Shown here piece by piece: positions 7,832 to 15,517 of a stretch of 49,497 bases of DNA. Where the stretch lies: positions 1 to 49,497 of the forward strand of contig NZ_JZEX01000109.1 in the NCBI RefSeq assembly GCF_000969415.1, given 5' to 3'. Position 1 is the first letter of the stretch. Each line of letters starts with the position of its first letter. The DNA is from Devosia geojensis. GTDB lineage: Bacteria > Pseudomonadota > Alphaproteobacteria > Rhizobiales > Devosiaceae. The position numbers and the translations under genes are program-made. The notes below the pieces were generated by a model. The model was not told where the DNA came from, made no database searches, and worked only from the letters and a program-made list of their open reading frames with translations.

Positions 7832-7851
7832 CCATTCAGCACGCGGCGAGC

Positions 7852-8187
7852 CTAAACGACCAGCAGCCCGATATCGCCCTGGCGCAGCTCGAGACTCAGC
7901 ACCCAGAGGTCCGGATCGAACTCGATCTCGCGTTCGATGCGCTCGCGCACCTTTGCCGGCTCCTCCTTGTCGAAGCGGAGCTGGAACAGGCGATCGGCGG
8001 TCGGTTCCTCGCGGGCGGCAAAGGAGGCCGGGGTAAAAAGCGACACGGTGCCGTTGAGGTGGTCGACCTCGACGAACACCTGGCCCGCGATGGGATCGCC
8101 CCGCCGCGAGACGACGCAGAAATGCCCGAGGTCGTTGTGGCGGCGCACGAACGCGCCGCACCAGAGGTCGCTTCGAAGGTAGGACAT
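7852..8187 (-). CDS. DUF1491 family protein
   Basis: Taking the ATG at 8187, the product is 111 residues. It begins MSYLRSDLWCGAFVRRHNDL and continues with CVVSRRGDPIAGQVFVEVDH, matching the alphaproteobacterial DUF1491 family in size and order of segments. The in-frame upstream ATG at 8253 would add 22 residues not expected in the family. Function is unknown; it is a small soluble cytoplasmic protein. It lies 31 bases after the peptidoglycan-binding protein gene on the same strand and may be read from that transcript. Confidence 0.85.
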   Translation of the reverse strand: MSYLRSDLWCGAFVRRHNDLGHFCVVSRRGDPIAGQVFVEVDHLNGTVSLFTPASFAAREEPTADRLFQLRFDKEEPAKVRERIEREIEFDPDLWVLSLELRQGDIGLLVV

Positions 8188-8218
8188 TGGCCCCGTCAGA
8201 CAGCGATCATTCGCTTGA

Positions 8219-9547
8219 CTAAACGCTTGCCCCCGCGGCCACCAGCATGTCAACCAGCGCCGGGCTCACCTGCCCCGTGACGCGGTAGTTGTGGTAGACC
8301 TCGAAGTTGCGGATCGCCCGGGCGGTGGCTTCGTTCGCCTGCCCGTCGATGGCGCCGTGCAGGAAACCGAGGCTGGCGAGCCCGCGCTGAACCTGCATCA
8401 CCAGTTCGCGGCCGGTTGCCGGGGTGACCTGCTGCGTCGGGCCGCGCGCGGCCGAGGGCTGCTGGGCGGGCGCTTGCGTCGCCTGCGGCGTGTTTCTCGC
8501 CGCCTGACGGGGCTCGCCGGTCGTCGCTGGCGTCGTCGTCGCTGCCGGCGTCGCGGCCTGCGTCACCGGCGCGGTCGGGCGTGGCGCGGACGCGATCGGC
8601 TCGGGCATGGGCTGGCTCGCCGCGCTGGGTTCAGGGCTGGAGAGCAGCGGCAGCGCCGGCACCGGGCGCTGGGCCGGCTGGGACGGGGTGCCGCGGGTGT
8701 CGAGCTCGGAAATGATCGAATCAATCGTGTCGGTCGCCGAGGCGACGACCGCGTCGATGGGGTTGGAACGGCTTTCGACCGGACCGATGAGGATATCGGG
8801 CTGCTCGGCGACCTCGATGGGCGCCGCGGCGGGTGCCGGGGCAGCCGCCGTCGCGGTCGATTGCGGGGCCGGAATCGTCGCCTGCGGCGCGGGCGCCGGC
8901 GCGGCGGCGACCGTCGGCGCCGGTGGAGGGGCGGGCATCCGTCCTTCCGCATCTGCCTCGAGAATCGCCTTGATCACCGTCGGCGTCAACGCACCTTGCG
9001 GCGTCAGTCCGTTGCGCTCCTCGAAGGCTCGGATGGCGCGCGCGGTCATCGGCCCATAGTAGCCGTCGACCTCGCCTTCGAAGAGCTTCAGCTCGAACAG
9101 CTTCTTCTGCACCTGGAAGACTTCGACATTGCCCACCGGCTGGTCCGGAACCGTAGGCGCGACGCTTCCCGTCGTCTCGCCGGTCACCGGCTGCGCGAGC
9201 GGCGTGACGGCCGGCGCCGCGACGACCTGCGGCGCGACCAGCACCTGCGATTCGGGCGTCGCCGCCAGATCGTCCGGTCGTTCGGCGGGAATCGGCGCGA
9301 GCGGCGATGGCGCGAACAGCGGCGCCGGGTGCTCGGTGTGCTGGTTGTAGAGCGCGTTGGTGCCGGCGAGCGCGGTCATCGTGGCCAGGGCCAGCATGCC
9401 AGTATTGGCCAGCGGCGCGCGCATGTAGCGGGCGATCGCCCACATCCCCGCGCGGCCGAGGCCGGCAAGAGCAGCGCTGCCTGCGGCCATGGGCAGGTGG
9501 GAGAGCGTTGAGGCCGTCATAGAGCTTTTCTTTTTTCGTCTTGCCAT
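8219..9547 (-). CDS. Membrane-anchored peptidoglycan-binding domain protein
   Basis: This 442-residue protein has a basic start (MARRKKKSS), one membrane helix near residues 47-65, a long Ala/Pro/Thr-rich linker, and two PG_binding_1-like repeats. The first is around residues 140-205 (VFQVQKKLFELKLFEGEVDGY...), the second is at the C terminus (VMQVQRGLASLGFLHGAIDGQ...). It is probably anchored in the inner membrane with the repeats in the periplasm touching the wall. The start overlaps the upstream kinase by 31 bases; the alternative ATG at 9520 would give a four-base ATGA overlap. Either way, translation is coupled to the kinase, suggesting a shared envelope or division role. Confidence 0.85.
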   Translation of the reverse strand: MARRKKKSSMTASTLSHLPMAAGSAALAGLGRAGMWAIARYMRAPLANTGMLALATMTALAGTNALYNQHTEHPAPLFAPSPLAPIPAERPDDLAATPESQVLVAPQVVAAPAVTPLAQPVTGETTGSVAPTVPDQPVGNVEVFQVQKKLFELKLFEGEVDGYYGPMTARAIRAFEERNGLTPQGALTPTVIKAILEADAEGRMPAPPPAPTVAAAPAPAPQATIPAPQSTATAAAPAPAAAPIEVAEQPDILIGPVESRSNPIDAVVASATDTIDSIISELDTRGTPSQPAQRPVPALPLLSSPEPSAASQPMPEPIASAPRPTAPVTQAATPAATTTPATTGEPRQAARNTPQATQAPAQQPSAARGPTQQVTPATGRELVMQVQRGLASLGFLHGAIDGQANEATARAIRNFEVYHNYRVTGQVSPALVDMLVAAGASV

Positions 9548-11322
9548 GAGGTCGTTTGGGCGGGCGGAGACTCGCGGTGCAGGGTCGTGACCGGCGCAGT
9601 TTCCGCCACTTTTATTGCCGGACCGTTTAAGGGCAGCAGGACGGTGACGGTTGTCCCCACCCCGATCTCGGATACGGCGCGCAGCGTCCCCCCGTGCAGG
9701 TCCACCAGTCCCTTGACGATGGAAAGCCCCAGCCCCGTGCCTTCGTGCCGGCGGTCGAGGCCGTCATTGGCCTGGAAGAACGGCTCGCCGATCCGCGCTA
9801 CCGCCGAGGCGTCCATGCCGATGCCGCGGTCGCTGACCGAGATGTTGAGGTCCTGCCCCTGCCGCTTCATCGAGACGGTCACCTGCGTTCCCGGGTGCGA
9901 GAACTTGATGGCGTTCGAGAGCAGGTTGATGAGGATCTGCCGGCAGGCCCGCTCGTCGGCGACGAGGCCGGGCAAGGGGCGGGAGATATCGCTCTCGAGG
10001 GTCGTGCCCCGCTCGCGCGCCAGCGCCTCGACGATGCGGAAGCTCGGCTCGACCAGGCCTTCGGGCGCGAAGGTATCGGTCTGCAGCTCGAACTTGCCCG
10101 CCTCGATGCGCGACATGTCGAGCAGCATGCCGACGACCTCGAGCAGGTGCTTGCCGCTCTGGTGGATGAGCGCGGCGTATTCGCGATGCGTCGGGTTCGG
10201 CTCGCCGCCGATGCCCTGCGTCATCATCTCGGAAAAGCCGACGACGGCGTTGAGGGGGGTGCGCAGCTCATGGCCGATGGTCGCCAGGAACCGCGACTTG
10301 GCGACCGACGCCTGCTCGGCGGCCTTGCGCGCCTCGCGCGCCTGCTGCTCCTGGTCCTTGCGCTCGCTGATATCGCGCAGCAGCGCCACGACCTCGCAGG
10401 GGCCGCCGCTGCGCCCGGCCTCGGGAATGGGCGAGAAACCGATCTCGACCCAGAGGTAACGGGGCACCTGGGCGGATTCGCCGGGCCGGTCGCGGCGCAT
10501 GCGCACCTCGATGGTGCGGGCGGTTCCGCCGCGGTTGGCATCGGCAAAAGCGGTCATGTAGGCCGGGCGATCGGCGACGTGCACGCGCCCGGCAAGGCTC
10601 CCGTCACCGAGTTCGTAGCGGCGGCAGCCGAAGAGGGTCTCGCAAGACGGCGAGGCATAGAGCAGCTCGCCGTCCTCGGAAAAGCGCATCACGCCGTCCC
10701 GCATATGCTCCACGAGGTGCCGGTAGGCGTTGATCTGCGCCTTCTCGTAGACCTCGTAGGCGCGGTTGACGCGATTGGCCGACATCGCCACGACGATCGC
10801 GGCGGCGGCGAAGGCGACGAGTCCGGGCCGCGCCGCCGGATCGATGCCGATCGACAGGCCCGCTCCCGAAAGGGCGATGCTCGCCACGGCCGCGAGTGCG
10901 AACGCCGCCCAGCTGCGCTGGCGCAGCTTGGCATCGCCGAGCAGGGACGCGAGCACCGGCCCCAGCACTGCCGTCGCGATGCCGAAGTCGGCGATGTGCC
11001 GGTCGGCCACCGCCAGGACGCCGCCGGCCACGATGATCGTTGCGACCTGCGCGCCCGCGGCCTCGGCGAACTGGCGGGTGCGATTGAGCGAAAGGCTCGC
11101 CATGCCGCCGACGAGGAAGATGCCGGCCACCGTCAGGGCCAGCCCCTCGCGCAGCGCAACGAGCGCGTAGATGGCGACGGGCATGGCGAGGGCGGCTAGG
11201 AGAATCAGCACCAGGGCGTTGTCGGCCAGCGCCGCGCGGCGCATCGCATCGGGACGCGCCGCCGGACCGGCCGCTGCCGTCGACGTCTCTTTGCTTGCGC
11301 GAAAAGAGAAAAGCCTGCCCAT
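9517..11322 (-). CDS. Membrane-bound PAS sensor histidine kinase (DivJ-like candidate)
   Basis: From ATG 11322 the protein has about 601 residues. It has a hydrophobic N-terminal region with roughly six membrane segments, a PAS domain (HLVEHMRDGVMRFSEDG...), a short coiled coil, the HisKA phospho-acceptor (ATIGHELRTPLNAVVGFSEM), and an HATPase with N box (INLLSNAIKF), G1 (DRGIGM) and G2 (GTGLGLSIVKG). All catalytic motifs are intact, so it should autophosphorylate. Multi-helix membrane region plus PAS plus kinase is the architecture of Caulobacter DivJ; identity is only a suggestion. A GTG at 11448 could extend it by 42 residues, but a CtrA-like box abuts that codon, so I chose 11322. No response regulator is adjacent. 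Confidence 0.85.
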   Translation of the reverse strand: MGRLFSFRASKETSTAAAGPAARPDAMRRAALADNALVLILLAALAMPVAIYALVALREGLALTVAGIFLVGGMASLSLNRTRQFAEAAGAQVATIIVAGGVLAVADRHIADFGIATAVLGPVLASLLGDAKLRQRSWAAFALAAVASIALSGAGLSIGIDPAARPGLVAFAAAAIVVAMSANRVNRAYEVYEKAQINAYRHLVEHMRDGVMRFSEDGELLYASPSCETLFGCRRYELGDGSLAGRVHVADRPAYMTAFADANRGGTARTIEVRMRRDRPGESAQVPRYLWVEIGFSPIPEAGRSGGPCEVVALLRDISERKDQEQQAREARKAAEQASVAKSRFLATIGHELRTPLNAVVGFSEMMTQGIGGEPNPTHREYAALIHQSGKHLLEVVGMLLDMSRIEAGKFELQTDTFAPEGLVEPSFRIVEALARERGTTLESDISRPLPGLVADERACRQILINLLSNAIKFSHPGTQVTVSMKRQGQDLNISVSDRGIGMDASAVARIGEPFFQANDGLDRRHEGTGLGLSIVKGLVDLHGGTLRAVSEIGVGTTVTVLLPLNGPAIKVAETAPVTTLHRESPPAQTTSWQDEKRKAL

Positions 11323-11448
11323 CGAACTAGAACTCACTTGCCCCGACGCCTTGCGTAGTGCCGGGGCCAGTATTGCCCCGGTCGGGCTTTCTGCCCGTGC
11401 CGCCCGAATACGTTTCGGGTCTGTCGCGTTAACCGTGACGGCGAACAC

Positions 11449-11463
11449 CTAAGACACGATTAA
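11449..11463. promoter_or_regulatory. CtrA-like box upstream of the histidine kinase gene
   Basis: CTAA-GACACGA-TTAA (TTAA-N7-TTAG on the kinase strand) matches the CtrA consensus with one mismatch. It lies 127 bases before the kinase ATG at 11322. A palindrome GTTTA-GCG-TAAAC follows at 11505-11517. Assignment is tentative. Confidence 0.33.
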
Positions 11464-11589
11464 GTCGCGGGGCGGCTAACCGGTTCCCACCGCGTGCTTT
11501 CTCGGTTTAGCGTAAACAAGACCTTGCCCCGCCTTACCCCCGCCACGGGCATTTGATTCAAATTTTATCGAAAAGTGCGAGCGCGGTTT

Positions 11590-11603
11590 AATCGAATGCG
11601 ATT
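11590..11603. promoter_or_regulatory. Inverted repeat upstream of the DUF5330 gene
   Basis: AATCG-AATG-CGATT is a perfect five-base inverted repeat in an AT-richer stretch, 48 bases before the DUF5330 start. It could be an operator, but nothing links it to a particular regulator. Confidence 0.25.
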
Positions 11604-11651
11604 AGCGTTGCCGGCACTGGCAAACGCAACCTTCGTCCGGGAAGACACCCC

Positions 11652-11942
11652 ATGTTCCTCGTGCGCTCGGCCTTCTGGCTCACCGTCGCTTTTCTCGTCA
11701 TCAAGCCGGGTGTCGACCTCGAGCGCGCGGCCCAGGATCTTTCCGGCCAGGCCCTTTCAGCCGGCCGCCAGGTGGTGGCCGAAGCGATCGCTGCCGATGA
11801 ATGCACCACCATCGCGTGCGTCGGCGGCAAGGCCGTGCTCTCGGCCGCAATCGCCGAACCGGCGCCGGTCGTCGCGGCCGCCGCTCCCGCTGAACCGGGT
11901 TCCGTGCCGCTTCCGCGCCCGCGTCCCGACAGGGCCGGCTGA
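11652..11942 (+). CDS. DUF5330 domain protein, exported
   Basis: This 96-residue protein starts MFLVRSAFWLTVAFLVIKPG, a membrane or signal helix that is the hallmark of the rhizobial DUF5330 family. The rest is an amphipathic segment with two cysteines (CTTIACVGG, a possible disulfide) and a Pro/Ala-rich tail. It should sit in the periplasm or be tethered to the inner membrane. The function of the family is unknown. It lies between the divergent histidine kinase and the sufE gene, 61 bases before the latter, and may share its transcript. Confidence 0.8.
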   Translation: MFLVRSAFWLTVAFLVIKPGVDLERAAQDLSGQALSAGRQVVAEAIAADECTTIACVGGKAVLSAAIAEPAPVVAAAAPAEPGSVPLPRPRPDRAG

Positions 11943-12003
11943 GGACACGCACCTCATCGCGAGGCGACTGGAAATGCCGGTCGTCATCCCCTAGATAGGG
12001 TGC

Positions 12004-12435
12004 ATGAGCACCCCGCAGGCCTTTCAGGACATAGCCGAGAACCTCTCCTTCCTCGACGATTGGGAGGACCGCTACCGCTATATCATCGAGCTCGGCCAGA
12101 CCCTCCCGAAGCTCGAGCCGTCAGAGCGCGCGCCCGAAAACAAGGTCAATGGCTGCGTCTCGCAGGTCTGGCTGGTTTCGCACAAGAGCGAGGCGGCGGA
12201 TGGCCGGCCCGCCCTGACCTACCGGGGCGAGTCCGACGCCATGATCGTCCAGGGGCTCGTCGCCGTGCTGCTCGCCCTCTATTCGGGCCGGCCCGTCGAA
12301 GAGATCGCCAACACCGACGCCATCGCCCTCTTCGACGAACTGGGCCTGCGCGAGCACCTGACGACACAGCGCTCCAACGGGCTCGTCGCCATGGTCAACC
12401 GCATCCGCACGGAAGCGGCAGCCGCCCTCAGCTAA
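12004..12435 (+). CDS. sufE: SufE family sulfur transfer protein
   Basis: This 143-residue protein has the normal SufE length. It contains DWEDRYRYIIELGQTLP, the sulfur-accepting cysteine in NKVNGCVSQVWLV (about Cys 51), and FDELGLREHLTTQRSNGL near the C terminus. SufE accepts persulfide from the cysteine desulfurase SufS and stimulates iron-sulfur cluster assembly in the cytoplasm. No sufS or scaffold genes are next to it here, so it is an orphan copy, as is common in this order. It converges on the DUF6456 gene with three bases between stops. Confidence 0.93.
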   Translation: MSTPQAFQDIAENLSFLDDWEDRYRYIIELGQTLPKLEPSERAPENKVNGCVSQVWLVSHKSEAADGRPALTYRGESDAMIVQGLVAVLLALYSGRPVEEIANTDAIALFDELGLREHLTTQRSNGLVAMVNRIRTEAAAALS

Positions 12436-12438
12436 AAC

Positions 12439-13206
12439 TCACTCGAAGCGCGTCGGGCGCGCGTCGAGCCAGCCCTGCACCCTTCCCCGTTCCCGGCCCC
12501 GTGCCTCGGGATCCAGCCCCAGTCGCGCGGCGAGCTGATCGAGGCCGATGCGCAGCACCAGCTTGGCGCTGCGGCGCGGCCACCCGCGTTCGGCCTCGAC
12601 CGTCTGCAAGCCCTTGAGCAGTCCGCAGACATCCAGCACCACCCCGGCGCAGTCGCGCGGCAAAGCGTCCAGCAGGTCGCCGATCCTGCGTCTTGCGTCC
12701 AACGCGCTCTCAGCGATGTCGCCCCCGCCGCCCCGCGCGCCCTTGGTCGAGGCAGCCCGCGCCGGATCGTAGGACATGGTGGTGCGCTGGATCATCTGCG
12801 CCCGCCCGGCGAGCCGCCTGATCCGTTCCCCCGCCTCCACATGGTGCGGCGCGAGAAACGGGTCCTGCCCGTTGACCGCGAGCGCCAGCCGCGCCAGGGG
12901 GCTTTCGCCGAGGTCCTTCAGCCTGCCGTCCGGCATGGCCGTCATGTCGGCGTGGCGGGCAAGGACCGGCTCCGTGGCCGGCCGCTTGCTGTCCAGCCAG
13001 GCGCGCGCCCCGCCCGTGGCGCGCAGCACCTCCCCTTCCACCACCAGCACGCCGATGTCGACAAGCCGCCCGGCCTCGCCCGCGTCGAGCCTGACGCTTC
13101 GATCCGCGCGCTCGACTTCGTAGCTGCCGTCGGCCTTGCGGACGGCCCGGAAGTTCGGCAACAGCGTGCGCACGAAGCGCCGGGCGATGAGTTCAGAGCG
13201 CGCCAT
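12439..13206 (-). CDS. DUF6456 domain protein
   Basis: Starting at ATG 13206, the protein has 255 residues. The N-terminal part resembles a small winged-helix-like module (VRLDAGEAGRLVDIGVLVVEG). The C-terminal part, from about LARLALAVNGQDPFLAPHHVEAGERI through LDVCGLLKGLQTVEAERGWP to LVLRIGLDQLAARLGL, is the DUF6456 domain of Hyphomicrobiales. The start at 13206 has AGGGAGG nine bases upstream and overlaps the DnaA-like gene by 14 bases, so the two are translationally coupled. DNA binding is likely from the partner and domain, but the target is unknown. Confidence 0.8.
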   Translation of the reverse strand: MARSELIARRFVRTLLPNFRAVRKADGSYEVERADRSVRLDAGEAGRLVDIGVLVVEGEVLRATGGARAWLDSKRPATEPVLARHADMTAMPDGRLKDLGESPLARLALAVNGQDPFLAPHHVEAGERIRRLAGRAQMIQRTTMSYDPARAASTKGARGGGGDIAESALDARRRIGDLLDALPRDCAGVVLDVCGLLKGLQTVEAERGWPRRSAKLVLRIGLDQLAARLGLDPEARGRERGRVQGWLDARPTRFE

Positions 13207-13585
13207 GGCCGTCATCCTCCCTACGTTCCAGCACGCCGACGATCTGCCGCTCGAGATCGGCCAGCTCGTTCTCGAAGCCCGGATCGTCGCGCATGTCCTC
13301 GACTTTGGCGCATGCATATGAGACAGTTGTCCTATCTCGACCGAAGACCTGGGCGACATCCTTGAACTGCCGGCCCAGCAGCACATGAGTGAGATACATG
13401 CTCAGCTGCCGGGCGCGGGCGGTCGTCGCCATGCAGCGCTTGGGGTGGAGAATGAGATAGGGCGGCACGTCATACGTCTTTGATACGACGTGAAGAATAA
13501 GCTCGCATTGCCAGTCGCTCCGGGGCTGCGGCGGGGGCGTAAGGGAGGCAACCGGCTTGCTGGTGCCGGCGACGAAATGCTGCAT
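13193..13585 (-). CDS. Free-standing DnaA domain IV-like DNA-binding protein
   Basis: This 130-residue protein consists of a short linker and the C-terminal DNA-binding domain of DnaA without the ATPase. ILHPKRCMATTARARQLSMYL and the signature helix QVFGRDRTTVSYACAKVE correspond to the helices that read DnaA boxes. The Arg-Asp-Arg-Thr-Thr-Val segment keeps the contact residues (GRDHTTV in DnaA). It might bind DnaA boxes or act as a transcription factor. It overlaps the following DUF6456 gene by 14 bases. The pairing is a conserved arrangement in this order, to my knowledge. Confidence 0.85.
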   Translation of the reverse strand: MQHFVAGTSKPVASLTPPPQPRSDWQCELILHVVSKTYDVPPYLILHPKRCMATTARARQLSMYLTHVLLGRQFKDVAQVFGRDRTTVSYACAKVEDMRDDPGFENELADLERQIVGVLERREDDGHGAL

Positions 13586-13748
13586 GGTGCGTCTCCACGG
13601 ATCAAGGAATTTATTCCTAGATCATCGCAGAAGACAATCCCGCGGGGATAAGTTGGGCGTGACGCTGACGTTATTTGCGCGCAGAGATACGGTTTCTGAT
13701 TATGGATCAGTGGTTTGGCGCGCGGCGGGCAGCTCGATCTCTAGCCCC

Positions 13749-13779
13749 AAAAACAAAAGGGCCGCCCTTGCGGGCGGCC
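13749..13779 (-). terminator. Rho-independent terminator of mucR
   Basis: An eight-base-pair stem GGCCGCCC / GGGCGGCC with a four-base loop (13760-13779) is followed on the minus strand by a T-rich tract (complement of CAAAAACAAAA). It lies 27 bases beyond the mucR stop codon. Confidence 0.85.
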
Positions 13780-13805
13780 ACCTTGTTGCAACTCTGTTGC
13801 GAGAC

Positions 13806-14228
13806 TCAGCCTGCCTTGCGGCCGAGACCGTTGTCCTTGGCGAGCTTGGAGCGGGTCGCCGAGTAATTGGGCGCGACCATCGGATAGTCGGCCGGCAGGC
13901 CCCACTTCTCGCGGTATTCCTCGGGAGAGAGATTGTAGTGGGTGCGCAGGTGCCGTTTAAGCGACTTGAACTTCTTGCCGTCCTCCAGGCACACGATGTA
14001 GTCGGGCGTCACCGACTTGCGGACAGGCACGGCGGGCTTGAGCTCCTCGGCCGGCGCCGGAGCTTCGTTGCCCTGCAGTGCGCGCAGCGCCGAGTGCACT
14101 TCCGCGATCAGCTTGGGCAGATCCGTCGGGCTGACGGCATTGTGGCTGACGTATGCCGAGACGATCTCGGTGCTCAGCTCAATTAGATCGTTATCGAATA
14201 CGGGCGCCGTGCCAACGGGGTCACTCAT
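13806..14228 (-). CDS. MucR/Ros family zinc-finger transcriptional regulator
   Basis: This 140-residue protein is typical for MucR/Ros. It has an N-terminal oligomerisation helix ([18 protein letters not shown]) and a single zinc finger starting at [20 protein letters not shown] (Cys, Asp and two His ligands around residues 80-100). It continues with [19 protein letters not shown] and ends in the family tail GLGRKAG. MucR proteins bind AT-rich DNA and silence or activate many genes in rhizobia and Brucella, including surface polysaccharide genes. The 135 bases upstream (14229-14363) are AT-richer than their surroundings, consistent with autoregulation. A clear terminator follows. Confidence 0.95.
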   Translation of the reverse strand: MSDPVGTAPVFDNDLIELSTEIVSAYVSHNAVSPTDLPKLIAEVHSALRALQGNEAPAPAEELKPAVPVRKSVTPDYIVCLEDGKKFKSLKRHLRTHYNLSPEEYREKWGLPADYPMVAPNYSATRSKLAKDNGLGRKAG

Positions 14229-14363
14229 ATCTCAACCTTTCGCTATTCTTGATTAGTCACGCAGAAAGGGGGCGCTCGCGTGACCGCGGATTCGTAGTGT
14301 TCTTCCATAAGCAATGCAAGCAGTGGGATCAATTTTCCCAGTGCTTCATTTTCTTACCATTCA

Positions 14364-14708
14364 TTAGGAATGTGACTGAATTTCAGCATCCAGATCATTG
14401 ATCACAGTGGAAGCGGCGGGTTTGTAACCAGAACGCCAGCTTGCCTGTGCCAGAAGGTGCGCAGAAACCGGTGTCGTCAAAAGCAAAAAGATGAATCCAA
14501 CCAATGCGCGTAAAATAATGGGCATGTCCGCCGACAACAAGGCCACCGCCGCCAGGATGAAACCGGCGCTCACTGCCCCCGCCTTCGAGGCCGCGTGCAT
14601 GCGTGTATAGAGATCGGGCAGGCGCAGTATGCCGATGGCGGCGAGGAGCGCAAATAACGAGCCCGTCAGGATCAGCGCCCCGGCCACATATTGAACGACA
14701 TCTACCAT
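14364..14708 (-). CDS. mnhG: Na+/H+ (Mrp) antiporter subunit G
   Basis: From ATG 14708 the protein has 114 residues with three membrane helices. IGILRLPDLYTRMHAASKAG is the diagnostic MnhG/MrpG motif. It is the last gene of a seven-gene Mrp operon, two bases after mnhF. The whole complex exchanges cytoplasmic Na+ (or K+) for protons across the inner membrane. Upstream in-frame codons are inside mnhF and do not encode a sensible N terminus, so the start at MVDVVQYVAG is secure. Confidence 0.93.
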   Translation of the reverse strand: MVDVVQYVAGALILTGSLFALLAAIGILRLPDLYTRMHAASKAGAVSAGFILAAVALLSADMPIILRALVGFIFLLLTTPVSAHLLAQASWRSGYKPAASTVINDLDAEIQSHS

Positions 14709-14710
14709 GC

Positions 14711-15034
14711 TCAGCCCTCTTCCCCGGCCCGCGCGCGGATATCCTCGGCCCGGTTGGCAGCCGTGCGTGCCAGGATGTAGCGGGCAAACGCGATGGTGGC
14801 GAGGAACCCGAGCAACGCCAGTGCGATGGCGATGTCGAGGTAGAGCATCAGCCCGGTGCGCGCGGCAATGACGCATACGAACCCGAGGCCGACCGTCGTC
14901 AGCGCATCGAGCGCCAGCACCCGGTCGGGCAGCGTCGGGCCGATGACGATGCGCACGACGACGAGGATCAGCGCCAGGCCCAGGATAGCCAGGCCGATCA
15001 GCGTTGCCAGCGACAGGAACTCGGCGCCGGTCAT
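14711..15034 (-). CDS. mnhF: Na+/H+ (Mrp) antiporter subunit F
   Basis: This 107-residue protein has three hydrophobic helices and the MnhF/MrpF signature [20 protein letters not shown] between the first two. A basic and acidic tail ([15 protein letters not shown]) faces the cytoplasm. It overlaps mnhE by four bases (ATGA type) and precedes mnhG by two bases, so translation is coupled. MrpF is one of the small subunits required for assembly and activity of the whole antiporter complex. Confidence 0.93.
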   Translation of the reverse strand: MTGAEFLSLATLIGLAILGLALILVVVRIVIGPTLPDRVLALDALTTVGLGFVCVIAARTGLMLYLDIAIALALLGFLATIAFARYILARTAANRAEDIRARAGEEG

Positions 15035-15513
15035 TGGGCGAATACCTCCATGACCTTTTTCTCGAATCCGTTCTTGATATCGGCGATGAGCGCTTCCCGG
15101 CTCTCGAGCGTGAGGACGTGGACGAAGAGCTTGGTCCTGTCCTCCGACACGACGGTACTGAGCGTTCCTGGCGTCAGCGTGATGAGGTTGGCCAGAAGCG
15201 TGATCTCGGCGTTCGACTTGACGTCGAGCGGCACCGCGACGATGGCCGGGCGCAGCGTGCGGCGCATGTCCGGGCGCAGCACGATGGCCGCGACCCGCAG
15301 CGCGCTCATAAACAGTTCGCGCAGGAAAAGCCCCGCCAGCGAAAGTGCGCGGCGCACCTGGCGGAGCGCACGGGGGGGCGCGAGATAGGCGCGCAGCAAC
15401 AGTACCGCGGCCGCGCCGATCCCCGCCCCGAGCAGCAGGTTGAGAAGCGTGAAGGCGCCGGTGATCGTCGCCCAGACGAACGCGAGAACCAGGATCAAGA
15501 GCAGGATGTTCAT
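15031..15513 (-). CDS. mnhE: Na+/H+ (Mrp) antiporter subunit E
   Basis: This 160-residue protein has two or three N-terminal membrane helices followed by a soluble domain. That domain contains [20 protein letters not shown] and [19 protein letters not shown], the LTPGT motif being characteristic of MnhE/MrpE. It comes four bases after mnhD and overlaps mnhF by four bases. MrpE is an accessory subunit that stabilises the complex. Nothing is unusual. Confidence 0.93.
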   Translation of the reverse strand: MNILLLILVLAFVWATITGAFTLLNLLLGAGIGAAAVLLLRAYLAPPRALRQVRRALSLAGLFLRELFMSALRVAAIVLRPDMRRTLRPAIVAVPLDVKSNAEITLLANLITLTPGTLSTVVSEDRTKLFVHVLTLESREALIADIKNGFEKKVMEVFAQ

Positions 15514-15517
15514 GGGC

